Positions 37,757 to 46,006 of a stretch of DNA of 64,000 nucleotides are shown one piece after another (the first letter of the stretch is position 1; the number at the start of each line of letters is the position of its first letter). The stretch spans positions 62,001 to 126,000 of the forward strand of contig NZ_JFJY01000001.1 of assembly GCF_002115785.1 (NCBI RefSeq). Reading direction: 5' to 3'. The position numbers were made by a program, and so were the translations under genes. Under the pieces are notes generated by a model. That model was not told where the DNA came from. It ran no database searches and was given only the letters and a program-made list of their open reading frames with translations. The stretch is from Thalassospira sp. MCCC 1A03138. GTDB taxonomy: Bacteria > Pseudomonadota > Alphaproteobacteria > Rhodospirillales > Thalassospiraceae.

Positions 37757-39823
37757 ATGCCTGCAACCGGCGAGGCCCATCCACGCCCCCTTGTTGCTGT
37801 TGCCGAACCGCTTGACCAAACACGTGCGGCACAGATTCTTGGCGGGCGGCACATTTTTGGTGATGGCGCAGGCGCGCATGCGGAACTTTTCTTTGGCCGA
37901 AGCCCCGAAGATTTTGAACACCGCAACCGATACCAATTATGCCTGATACCGTCCGAGACCGGCCGGGAATGGCTTGGTGCGCTGGTCCGCCTGAACTGCA
38001 ATTATTTTGTCGAATGCTATGACGGGTTTGATCTGGGTGATCTGGGACCGTTGCGAACCGCCAAGCGGGGTGCGAACTGGGATCTTCTGGTCTGTATGTC
38101 GACGCAAAGTGCCTATCAACTGCCGATGGCACGCAAATTCGTGACAGCCCTTCGCCATCGCGGCATCATTCACGATACCATCGCACCGACGGTCGAAATG
38201 GCCGTGCAGGAAGCGTTTGCAAATTCGATGATCCACGGCAATCTGGAAATGAATACGACCGGCCATCTGTCGATGGACCGCTTCAATGAACTGGGCGAGG
38301 AAACGGCGCGCCGCCTGGCATCACTGATCCATGGTGGCCGCGCAATCATGCTGACGGCGAAAAAGCGGCGCAATGGCAATGTCGAAATTTCGATCCATGA
38401 TCAGGGCAGCGGCTTTGTCCCGCCCGATGAGACCCCGGTTCCAACATTACCCGGTGCTGAATCCACCTTTGGCCGTGGCCTGCCATTGATCAGAAGCCTT
38501 TGCCACGATGTCACCTTTGATCGTGGCGGGCGGACAATCCGGCTGACTTTTGCCCCCGATGCATCGGCAGCCTTGCCGCTTAATACCAATTTTGTCGCAG
38601 GTCTGGAGGCCGCCGAACAAGGTGATCTTCGGAACCCGCGTGATGCGACGATCCTGATCGCCGATGACACGATGATATCGCGTGAAATCATCGCGTCCTA
38701 TTTACGCTCGGACGGATTTACAAATCTGGTTTTCGCCAAGGACGGTGAAGATGCTTTGGAACAGGCCCACAAACACAGTCCCGACCTGATCATCCTTGAT
38801 ATCATCATGCCCAAAATGGATGGCTACGAGGTATGCAAGGCTTTACGTACCAATCCGCTATTTGCCGAAATCCCGATCATCGCCCAGACCGCACTTGAAG
38901 AAAACGAAGGTCGCACGCGGATTTTCGAGGACGGTGCGACCGACCTTATTTTAAAGCCGCTAAACAAGGCGGAAATGATCGCGCGTACGCGTATCCATCT
39001 TGAAAATCGTCTACTGGTCAAACAGTTGCAGGCCTATCAGGAACGTACGCAGTCCGAACTGGAAATGGCGCGTGACATGCAGGAAATGCTGATCCCCAAG
39101 GCGGAACAATATCGGGGTACCGGCCTTGAATATGGCATGACCATCAGCGCCAGCTTCCAGATGTCATCCGAACTTGGCGGTGATATGTGGGGACTGGCCC
39201 CGATTGATGACGACAGGCTTGGTGTTTACATCGTTGACTTCGCCGGTCACGGCCTTGGTGCAGCGCTGAATACATTTCGCCTTCACTCCCTGATCTGGTC
39301 GGACGACCGACATGATGATGATCCAGGCGCGTATCTGGAATCCCTTAACCGCCACCTCAAGGGTCTGCTCCCGGTCGGGCAATACGCCACGATGCTGTAT
39401 GGTGTTATCAATCGAACCGCCGAAACATTCCGCTACGCCAGTGCGGCCTGCACCTCGCCAGTTCTGGGTAACATCAAAACCGGTGAAACCACGTTTCTTG
39501 ACGGTTCCGGCGTTCCGCTTGGTGTTATCCGCGATGCCCGATATGAAACCCGTGAAATGCCCTTCGGGATTGATAATTTCCTGCTGCTTTACAGCGATGC
39601 CCTGATCGAAACCGTGCTTGATGATGGTGCGTTCCTTGAAGGTGAACGCCTTTTGAAAATGGTACAGGCGATTATTTCCGAAACTGGCGGCATGACCGAT
39701 CTGGCATCCCACCTCGCCGATCAATTCATGGACCGCGCACCGGTCAAGCTGCATGATGACTTCACCGTCGTGTCATTGCAGCCCAATCCCTCTGCCCGGA
39801 CGACAAAACAACATCAGGAATGA
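37757..39823 (+). CDS. HATPase-REC-PP2C fusion protein (partner-switch kinase/phosphatase)
   Basis: A 688-residue soluble protein. Residues 1-130 are unrecognised. An RsbW/SpoIIAB-like ATPase domain follows at about 135-270, with N box EAFANSMIHGN, then IHDQGSGF and FGRGLPLIRSL. A REC domain (about 298-415) has the phospho-Asp at about 348 in LIILDIIMPKMDG. A coiled coil (LEMARDMQEMLIP) leads to a SpoIIE/RsbU PP2C domain (about 435-675) with SSELGGDMWG and VDFAGHGLGAAL. Kinase and phosphatase for the same STAS protein appear joined on one chain, with a receiver between them as the switch. Pseudomonas HsbR has the same domain types in another order. It is expected to act on the STAS protein encoded just upstream. 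Confidence 0.88.
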   Translation: MPATGEAHPRPLVAVAEPLDQTRAAQILGGRHIFGDGAGAHAELFFGRSPEDFEHRNRYQLCLIPSETGREWLGALVRLNCNYFVECYDGFDLGDLGPLRTAKRGANWDLLVCMSTQSAYQLPMARKFVTALRHRGIIHDTIAPTVEMAVQEAFANSMIHGNLEMNTTGHLSMDRFNELGEETARRLASLIHGGRAIMLTAKKRRNGNVEISIHDQGSGFVPPDETPVPTLPGAESTFGRGLPLIRSLCHDVTFDRGGRTIRLTFAPDASAALPLNTNFVAGLEAAEQGDLRNPRDATILIADDTMISREIIASYLRSDGFTNLVFAKDGEDALEQAHKHSPDLIILDIIMPKMDGYEVCKALRTNPLFAEIPIIAQTALEENEGRTRIFEDGATDLILKPLNKAEMIARTRIHLENRLLVKQLQAYQERTQSELEMARDMQEMLIPKAEQYRGTGLEYGMTISASFQMSSELGGDMWGLAPIDDDRLGVYIVDFAGHGLGAALNTFRLHSLIWSDDRHDDDPGAYLESLNRHLKGLLPVGQYATMLYGVINRTAETFRYASAACTSPVLGNIKTGETTFLDGSGVPLGVIRDARYETREMPFGIDNFLLLYSDALIETVLDDGAFLEGERLLKMVQAIISETGGMTDLASHLADQFMDRAPVKLHDDFTVVSLQPNPSARTTKQHQE

Positions 39824-39828
39824 TCAGG

Positions 39829-40422
39829 CTAATTCAGGAACCAAGGCTGAGGCGGGGAAAGTTCCCGTTCCGGCATATGATCCTGCAAGTCCCAGACATG
39901 GGCGGTATCAATCGCAGGCTTTGATGAAGAAGATTTGCTTTCCTGAATACGGCTTGTGATCACGGAGCGTATCAGTGCCGCCAGCCCCTTACGCGCGCCT
40001 GCGTGATCAGGATCTGTCGACAGGACCGCCCCTAATTGATCAAATGCCTTCATGTGGTCACGGCAACCGACAAGATCGGCGGCCACCACGCGCAGCTCGC
40101 GGGCGTCGGGCCGCAGGCTGATTGCGATTTCCAGATGTTCAAGTGCAGTATCGCGCGATCCGCTCTGCAAATAGGTCCGGGTCAGTCCCAGATGCGTTGC
40201 CGGATCAAGATCATCAAGCAACAGCGCCCGTCCAAACGCGTCAAGTGCAAGACTGCCAAGACCAAGATCAAGCAGCACATGTCCCATCACCCGCAATCGG
40301 GCGGGTTGGTCAGGCAGTGTATCAATCATATTGCGAAGACGGGTGCGAATTTCAGGCGCCAGATCAATGCCGTCAATCGTGACCGCCGGTATCTGGGATG
40401 AAATGTGTATCTGGCCTGACAT
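39829..40422 (-). CDS. TPR-like repeat protein
   Basis: From the ATG at 40422 there are 197 residues. Helical repeats run from about residue 35 to 150, with TPR-like units LRVMGHVLLDLGLGSLALDA and ATHLGLTRTYLQSGSRDTAL. The second unit is followed by EHLEIAISLRPD, a clear TPR ending. No enzyme motif is present. The C-terminus is a Ser/Lys-rich linker and a hydrophilic tail. It converges on the fusion protein gene, ending 5 bases from its stop. Such proteins act as protein-binding scaffolds; the partner is unknown. Confidence 0.78.
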   Translation of the reverse strand: MSGQIHISSQIPAVTIDGIDLAPEIRTRLRNMIDTLPDQPARLRVMGHVLLDLGLGSLALDAFGRALLLDDLDPATHLGLTRTYLQSGSRDTALEHLEIAISLRPDARELRVVAADLVGCRDHMKAFDQLGAVLSTDPDHAGARKGLAALIRSVITSRIQESKSSSSKPAIDTAHVWDLQDHMPERELSPPQPWFLN

Positions 40423-40461
40423 CTGTCCGAAGCCCTGTTCCCGTCTGAGATGGCGAATCGT

Positions 40462-40510
40462 AACGACTCGCCTGAATCCTTGCAAGAGCCAATAAAAACA
40501 ACGAGTCGTT
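40462..40510. repeat. Inverted repeat upstream of the TPR gene
   Basis: AACGACTCG (40462-40470) and CGAGTCGTT (40502-40510) are a perfect 9-bp inverted repeat with a 31-base spacer, just upstream of the TPR gene start. Operator or mRNA hairpin; meaning unknown. Confidence 0.4.
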
Positions 40511-40712
40511 TCAATTGCTTAGATCGACCGCAAAATCAGTATTCGGTGCTTTCCGGCCCGCGACGCGGGTATATGCCACCATCAGTCATGCCGGATGACC
40601 AGAAGAATACCCTGATTGGGTTGCAGGAAGATTAACCGGGAAACCGACATCTATAGGGCAAATATGCAGCCGATTTTGCCCTATTTGCGATCACGTATCT
40701 GATGATGGGACG

Positions 40713-42713
40713 TTATGATTTTGCGTCTGCCGGTCGGGGAGCTAATGGTGGATCTGCCCGATCCAGACCTGCCACATTGGGTAACGCATCCCAATCAATC
40801 GTAGCCGATGGCCGGGCAAAGAAATATCCCTGCGCCAGATGCCCGCCAAGACGCAGAACCTCGTCACGCTGTTCGGGTGTCTCGATCCCTTCGATCACGC
40901 AATCCGTGCCCAGATTATCGCACATATCGATCACGGTTTTGACAATCCGCTGACTGCGTTCGCTGGTAACAATCGGTTCGATAAAACTGCGATCAATCTT
41001 CAGACAGTCGAATTCCAGTTCATGAACATAGCGCAAGCTGGAATACCCGATCCCGAAATCATCCAGCGCAACCTTTGCACCGTGGCGGCGCAGATAGCGG
41101 ATGCTGGCACGGGCCGACACAAAATCGCGCAGCAAAGCCGTTTCCGTCACTTCAAATGTCAGACGTCCAGGATCAATCCCAAAGAATTTGATCTGATCAA
41201 TCAGCCAGTGCGCCATGTCGGGCAGAACTATATCGCGGGCCGACAGGTTAAACGACAACGGTACATCCTGTGGCCAGGCGATCATGGATTTCAGAGCCTT
41301 CTGGAACAGGATCATTGACAAAGTTCCGACCTGCCCGGTTTTTTCGGCCACCGGGAAAAACATTTCGGGTGAAACCCGCCCCATTTTGTCGTTATCCCAC
41401 CGGGCAAGCACCTCGATCGAATGCAGTTTGCCGCTGTGCAAATCAAAAACCGGTTGATAGTGGATCGACAATTCGCTTTCCAGATCGGCCTTGCGCAGGG
41501 CCTGTTCGATCTGGCTGTCATGACGGATCAGGGTTTCGTGATGGGCGGCAAACAAAACCGGATGGCCCGGCATGTTTTTCTTGGCGTAATAAAGCGCGAA
41601 ATCGGCCCGCTCGAACAGGGCATTGGGTTCGCGCGCTACCGCGGGATAAGTCGCAAAACCAAGCGATGCGGAAAGCTGTACCGTACCCCCGCCAACTTCG
41701 AACGGATCGTTTAACGTTCCGCACAACTCCCGTCCGATGCGGATAAGTTCAGTTGCATCCGTGACACCGTCAAGGATCACACCGAATTCATCACCGCCCA
41801 ATCGCGCCAACAGGACATCCGGCCCCAGAATCTCGCGTAGGCGGGCGCTGGCTTTGACCAGCACATCATCACCAGCCGGATGGCCATGCACGTCATTGAC
41901 CGGCTTGAACCCGTCCAGATCAATCATCGCAATCGCAAAACGTCCGCTATCCTTTGCGCGCGCCACCGCTTCGTCAAGATGGGAAAAGAATGCGCGGCGG
42001 TTGGAAAGCCCGGTCAAGGCATCACGAAAGGCCAGTTCACGGTTCTGATTGGAAAGCTCGATGGTTTTGGTGTGCTGCTTTTCCAGATCGATTTGCGATT
42101 CCACCAGTCCGGAAAACGCCGCGTAGTAGCTTCGGATGATTTGGACAATCATCAAGGAGACCATCGCCATGTTGGCCGCAATCGCGACGTAAACCTCGTT
42201 CCCCGTAGACCCGAAATGCAGGATGAAAGATCCCAGAACGATGATGACGACCAAAAGGGCTGACGGGGGAAAATGCAATAGACAGAAGATGCACCCAACC
42301 ACGGTGATCGAGATGAAATAGGCGACATGCCCCTGTTGATAGGCATCACCATAACCAAACATCTTGATCGCCCAGGCGGTGAAGACGACGCTGATGACTG
42401 CGGCCAGAATGCGGATACGGCGCAAATGCAGCACCGCACTGGCAAAATCATTTGCCGTATCACGCAAGCGCATCCATGCAAGCCCGCGGATCAGACAGAC
42501 AATCCCCAGAACCGCTGGAATATAAACCGTCATCCAGTCGGGTGCAGTTCCGTAATGCGTGAAAGCCAGCGCGACCGCGTTGGCAAAAAGCAGGATGTAA
42601 AGTAACGGGATTTGACGGGAGAGGGCCTTGACCTGCGCGCGAACCAGTTCGGGTTGATCTTCCCGAACGCGGAACGTCCCGACAATGCTCCGGCACAAAT
42701 CCTTTAACGCCAC
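40713..42713 (-). CDS. Membrane GGDEF-EAL protein (c-di-GMP turnover)
   Basis: A 666-residue protein. Six or so membrane helices fill residues 30-205, then a coiled linker. The GGDEF domain has RDALTGLSNRRAFF and an intact RLGGDEFGVIL loop. The phosphodiesterase domain has the substrate region SIEVLARW, where the signature EAL reads EVL, followed by FNLSARDI, FEVTETALL, DDFGIGYSSL, LKIDRSF, VIEGIET and QGYFFARP, so the metal and catalytic residues look complete. It may be bifunctional, or GGDEF may regulate EAL. GTG start at 42713. It is the third c-di-GMP enzyme in the window. Confidence 0.92.
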   Translation of the reverse strand: MALKDLCRSIVGTFRVREDQPELVRAQVKALSRQIPLLYILLFANAVALAFTHYGTAPDWMTVYIPAVLGIVCLIRGLAWMRLRDTANDFASAVLHLRRIRILAAVISVVFTAWAIKMFGYGDAYQQGHVAYFISITVVGCIFCLLHFPPSALLVVIIVLGSFILHFGSTGNEVYVAIAANMAMVSLMIVQIIRSYYAAFSGLVESQIDLEKQHTKTIELSNQNRELAFRDALTGLSNRRAFFSHLDEAVARAKDSGRFAIAMIDLDGFKPVNDVHGHPAGDDVLVKASARLREILGPDVLLARLGGDEFGVILDGVTDATELIRIGRELCGTLNDPFEVGGGTVQLSASLGFATYPAVAREPNALFERADFALYYAKKNMPGHPVLFAAHHETLIRHDSQIEQALRKADLESELSIHYQPVFDLHSGKLHSIEVLARWDNDKMGRVSPEMFFPVAEKTGQVGTLSMILFQKALKSMIAWPQDVPLSFNLSARDIVLPDMAHWLIDQIKFFGIDPGRLTFEVTETALLRDFVSARASIRYLRRHGAKVALDDFGIGYSSLRYVHELEFDCLKIDRSFIEPIVTSERSQRIVKTVIDMCDNLGTDCVIEGIETPEQRDEVLRLGGHLAQGYFFARPSATIDWDALPNVAGLDRADPPLAPRPADAKS

Positions 42714-42841
42714 ACCGATGCGCTTTCCCCGTGGTTTTCTTACTACAGGAAAATCTTATACGAAAATCTGCGGCAAATGCAGCCCTTTCAGTGCGACCTC
42801 AAACAATCGGATGATTTTGTCCCTGATCTCCCTGAAAACTT

Positions 42842-43225
42842 TTACCCATTACTGCCGGTTTTCGATTTTTTGCGCCTGGCTTTGGCCACCTTTTCTGCTG
42901 CCGCACGATGCGCAGCACCAAGTGCCATATGGGCAAATTCCATCAATTGATCAGGCTCGTCCAGCCAGTCACCCGGAACCTCGAAATAAGACAGTGTCAT
43001 CGGGCGACCTGATGGCACACAAAAGGGTGCCATACCTTGCGCATCGTAGGCCCCGGCAGTTTGGTCATCGCCTTTCAGATACAGCACAACGTCATCAATG
43101 ATCGCAAAAAATACCCCATCGCAATAAAGCCCGAATGCACCAAACATCCGGTTCGGGCGGATGTTTCCCAGTGGGGATAACAATTCGCTTACCATCTGGA
43201 CAAATTCGTTATCGGCCGATGCCAT
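42842..43225 (-). CDS. TfoX N-terminal-domain protein
   Basis: A 127-residue protein with the TfoX/Sxy N-terminal fold: FVQMVSELLSPLGNIRPNRM then FGAFGLYCDGVFFAIIDDVVL and LYLKGDD. The tail is basic (KVAKARRKKSKTGSNG). Full Sxy proteins regulate competence, but this short form lacks the C-terminal domain and its role is unknown. The gene start overlaps the end of the upstream WYL-regulator gene by 17 bases, so the two are co-transcribed and probably coupled. Confidence 0.88.
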   Translation of the reverse strand: MASADNEFVQMVSELLSPLGNIRPNRMFGAFGLYCDGVFFAIIDDVVLYLKGDDQTAGAYDAQGMAPFCVPSGRPMTLSYFEVPGDWLDEPDQLMEFAHMALGAAHRAAAEKVAKARRKKSKTGSNG

Positions 43226-43913
43226 TGAGGATTTCCCCCTCGACGCCTTCGGAAATCAGGTAGTCACGTAATGTCCGCCCCGGTGTCGGTCGGAAATGAT
43301 CTGCGGTGATCTGCATGTTCTTGATCCGGTCTGCACGGAAAACGCGGAAGGCCTGGCGAAGTTCGCACCAGCTTGCCAACAGCCAGATGGTACCAAAAAA
43401 CAGCATCCCCAACGGCCAGACCCGCCGATTGGTGTCATCCCCCTTGGCATCGGTATAATCAATGTTGATCAGGTGCCGTTCACGGATGGCACGACGCAAA
43501 TCGGGCATCGAAATCGCAATCGGGGCCTGTGCGATTTCGGCAATCGCAATCGGCACCCCGCCAATAAGACCCCGCATTTTTTCCGGCAAGACCGCCTCGA
43601 TCTTGGTCAGGGCATCGCCCGCGGCCCGCGCCATTTGCGGATCGGTCCAGCTTTGCACCATGCGTGCGGCAACCACCAGTGCCTCGATCTCGTCGGCATC
43701 AAACATCAATGGCGGCAGGTCATATCCATCGCGCAGGATATATCCCACCCCCGCCTCGCCTTCGACCGGAACACCGGACGCGGCAAGATCACGAATATCG
43801 CGGTAAATCGTGCGTTCGGAAACTTCCAGTTCCTCGGCAAGTTCGCGCGCCCGGCACAGTTTGCGACGGCGCAAAATCTGTACAAGACGGAAAAGTCGGT
43901 CGGCCCTTCTCAT
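43209..43913 (-). CDS. YafY-type HTH/WYL transcriptional regulator
   Basis: A 234-residue regulator. An N-terminal DeoR-like helix-turn-helix (MRRADRLFRLVQILRRRKLC, then ELAEELEVSERTIYRDIRDL) is followed by a WYL ligand-binding domain, here INIDYTDAKGDDTNRRVWPL, with WLLASWCELRQAFRVFRADR forming the WCxxR-type loop. It is divergent from a VOC-family gene, and a perfect 24-base dyad lies 41 bases upstream of its start. This is a common regulator/target pair. The ligand is unknown. It overlaps the TfoX gene downstream. Confidence 0.92.
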   Translation of the reverse strand: MRRADRLFRLVQILRRRKLCRARELAEELEVSERTIYRDIRDLAASGVPVEGEAGVGYILRDGYDLPPLMFDADEIEALVVAARMVQSWTDPQMARAAGDALTKIEAVLPEKMRGLIGGVPIAIAEIAQAPIAISMPDLRRAIRERHLINIDYTDAKGDDTNRRVWPLGMLFFGTIWLLASWCELRQAFRVFRADRIKNMQITADHFRPTPGRTLRDYLISEGVEGEILNGIGR

Positions 43914-43954
43914 GTTCGCTCCTTTCTCAGCATGACCGAGAATTTATCATAACG

Positions 43955-43978
43955 CTCCTGACAGGCTCCTGTCAGGAG
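43955..43978. promoter_or_regulatory. Perfect dyad, likely operator of the WYL regulator
   Basis: CTCCTGACAGG (43955-43965) and CCTGTCAGGAG (43968-43978) are a perfect 11-bp inverted repeat with a 2-base spacer. It lies between the divergent regulator (43913) and VOC (44039) genes, where a repressor could control both. Confidence 0.6.
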
Positions 43979-44038
43979 GCATGTGCAAACATGACAATTA
44001 TAGGGAACAGGGTTTCAACATTCGTCAGGAACAAACCA

Positions 44039-44476
44039 ATGAAAATCACCAGCGCCTTTCCGATTATTGTCACCGAGAAACTGACAGAAAGCCGCTCATT
44101 CTACGAAAAACTGGGCTTTGTCGCTGTCTTTGCCGGCAACTGGTACATTCAGCTTGTCTGGCCCGACTGCATGGAAGTGCAGATCGGATTGATGCAGCCA
44201 GACCACCCAACCCAGCCGCCCCTGTTTCAGGGCCGCACGATGGGTGAAGGCAGCATCTTTGGCATCAGTGTCGAAAACGCCCAGTCTGCCGCCGATGAAT
44301 TGCGTGCCAAGGGTTTTGAATTCGCCCTTGAACTGCGCGATGAACCATGGGGCCAACGTCATTTCACCCTACTGGACCCTAATGGAGTCAGGATCGATAT
44401 CGCCAGTCAGGAAGCGGCAATGAGTGATGAATATGCCAAGGATTTCCTTATGCCGGTCGAAAGCGTCCTGGCCTGA
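44039..44476 (+). CDS. VOC (glyoxalase/bleomycin-resistance-fold) protein
   Basis: From the ATG at 44039 there are 145 residues; a much longer open frame to its left reads through the regulator and is not real. The two beta-alpha-beta modules of the VOC fold are visible: SAFPIIVTEKLTESRSFYEK and LGFVAVFAGNWYIQLVW in the first, EGSIFGISVENAQSAADELR and HFTLLDPNGVRIDI in the second. The reaction is unknown; members include dioxygenases, resistance proteins and glyoxalases. It is probably controlled by the divergent WYL regulator. Confidence 0.9.
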   Translation: MKITSAFPIIVTEKLTESRSFYEKLGFVAVFAGNWYIQLVWPDCMEVQIGLMQPDHPTQPPLFQGRTMGEGSIFGISVENAQSAADELRAKGFEFALELRDEPWGQRHFTLLDPNGVRIDIASQEAAMSDEYAKDFLMPVESVLA

Positions 44477-44525
44477 TCCCCTTCGCGTCACAACCAATTG
44501 ATGCTTTTGCCTCAAACATCAAAAG

Positions 44526-44554
44526 CGGGATGGTGCAGTCATTGCATCATCCCG
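44526..44554 (-). terminator. Terminator overlapping the hydrolase stop codon
   Basis: CGGGATGGTGCA (44526-44537) pairs with TGCATCATCCCG (44543-44554) with one mismatch; on the minus strand CTTTTG follows. The hydrolase stop codon lies inside the upstream arm. Confidence 0.55.
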
Positions 44555-45170
44555 TTGTCTTGACAAAGTCATCAATCGCGGCGACCGCACCCGCAATATT
44601 GCCTTCCTGTGTGTGGCCGGATTTCTTGCGCGCTTCGAAATCATGGTTGCCGTCAGAAACCCAATGCACCGCCACCGCATCCGAAAGACCATAACCCGCC
44701 ACCTCGTCCGCGCTGCCAAACGGGTCACGCGTTCCGTGACAAATCAGGGTTGGCGTTTTCATTTTCTGTAAATGCGCAGTCCGCAGGTTTTCAGGCTTTC
44801 CCGGTGGATGAAACGGATAGCCAAGGCACACGACACCGCGCACGCCAAGGTCATCTGCCACCATACTGGCGATTCGCCCACCCATTGATTTGCCACCAAT
44901 CACAAGATTTTCAGGTGTGCCAAGCTGTTCCACAACCTGCTGATAAGTTTCGATCAGAACCGGGGCCCTATCCGGCCCACGCTTTTTCCCGTCAACCCGA
45001 CGTTTCGCCATATAGGGAAATTCAAACCGCGCCACGCGATAACCACGCCCGGCAAGTCCCAAGGCCATTTCATCCATAAACGGGCTATCCATCGCGGCCC
45101 CCGCCCCATGCGCCAGCACAATGGTCAGCCTGAAATCATCAGGTCCGTCAAAGATAAAATCGATGGTCAT
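44547..45170 (-). CDS. Alpha/beta-hydrolase of the Tex30/KANL3-like group
   Basis: From the ATG at 45170 there are 207 residues, with no signal peptide. The fold is clear: LTIVLAHGAGAAMDSPFMDE (oxyanion loop), the nucleophile elbow GGKSMGGRIAS with the Ser, TPTLICHGTRDPFGSADE (acid residue), and SDGNHDFEARKKSGHTQEGN with the catalytic His. The group has few characterised bacterial members, so the substrate is unknown. A longer open frame to 45242 lacks support. It is divergent from the isochorismatase-family gene. Confidence 0.88.
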   Translation of the reverse strand: MTIDFIFDGPDDFRLTIVLAHGAGAAMDSPFMDEMALGLAGRGYRVARFEFPYMAKRRVDGKKRGPDRAPVLIETYQQVVEQLGTPENLVIGGKSMGGRIASMVADDLGVRGVVCLGYPFHPPGKPENLRTAHLQKMKTPTLICHGTRDPFGSADEVAGYGLSDAVAVHWVSDGNHDFEARKKSGHTQEGNIAGAVAAIDDFVKTTG

Positions 45171-45396
45171 GGCAATCGGGTATCCCTGTTCCTGTGGCGT
45201 TAAAAAACATAAGCCATCGCGATTAACCGGGCCAAGTCCCAATCCCCTACCCTCCCGCTGTTTCCCCGCTATTCATCCGAAAAACTCGCCACATCAGTAT
45301 ATTTCGGTTTATCATCACACTCCCCAAAGCACTGCGCCAACCCAAATGGCGTCACCATCTGCCCCGATCCGATACCTTGCCCCAATCAGGTGCCCC

Positions 45397-45978
45397 ATGC
45401 CCAAAGACCAAATCCTGCTGGATCCGGCGCGTACCGCCCTTGTCATGATCGACCTGCAGAATGGCATTCTGGCCCAGTCCCTGCATCCGCGAAGCGGTGA
45501 TGCGGTGCTTGAAAATGCCCGCAATCTGATCGCCAAATTCCGTTCGGCCAACGCCCCCATCGTTCTGGTCCGCGTTTACTGGTCTTCTGACATGGCCGAT
45601 GCCCCGCAGCAGATGGTCGATCTGCCATCCGTCCCGGCGAAATGCCCGCCCGAAGATTGGGGCACCCTTGTGGATGAACTCGTACAACCCGGCGATATCG
45701 TCATTACCAAACGTCAATGGGGTGCGTTTTACGGTACCGATCTTGATCTTCAGCTTCGCCGCCGCGGGATCGATACCATCGTCCTTGGCGGTGTCGTCAC
45801 CAATTTCGGCGTGGAATCCACCGCCCGGTCGGCGTGGGAACACGGTTATAACATCGTGATTGCCGAGGATACCACCGCCACCAAATCGGTCGAAATGCAC
45901 CAGTTTTCAATTGCCGAAATCCTGCCGCGCATTGCGCGTGTCCGCCAATCAACCGAACTGACCTTTACCACCCCATAA
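45397..45978 (+). CDS. Isochorismatase-family hydrolase (YecD-like)
   Basis: From the ATG at 45397 there are 193 residues; the open frame extends left to 45121 without similarity. The fold shows ARTALVMIDLQNGILAQS (catalytic Asp), ITKRQWGAFYGTDLDLQLRR (catalytic Lys) and GGVVTNFGVESTARSAWEHG. In cysteine hydrolases of the family the last motif contains Cys (TNxCVE); here it is Gly, as in E. coli YecD and isochorismatases proper. It is therefore not a nicotinamidase-type enzyme, and its substrate is unknown. The abrB-family gene follows 28 bases later, probably in one operon. Confidence 0.88.
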   Translation: MPKDQILLDPARTALVMIDLQNGILAQSLHPRSGDAVLENARNLIAKFRSANAPIVLVRVYWSSDMADAPQQMVDLPSVPAKCPPEDWGTLVDELVQPGDIVITKRQWGAFYGTDLDLQLRRRGIDTIVLGGVVTNFGVESTARSAWEHGYNIVIAEDTTATKSVEMHQFSIAEILPRIARVRQSTELTFTTP

Positions 45979-46006
45979 CCCTGCTGCCCCAAAAAAAGGC
46001 TTTCCC

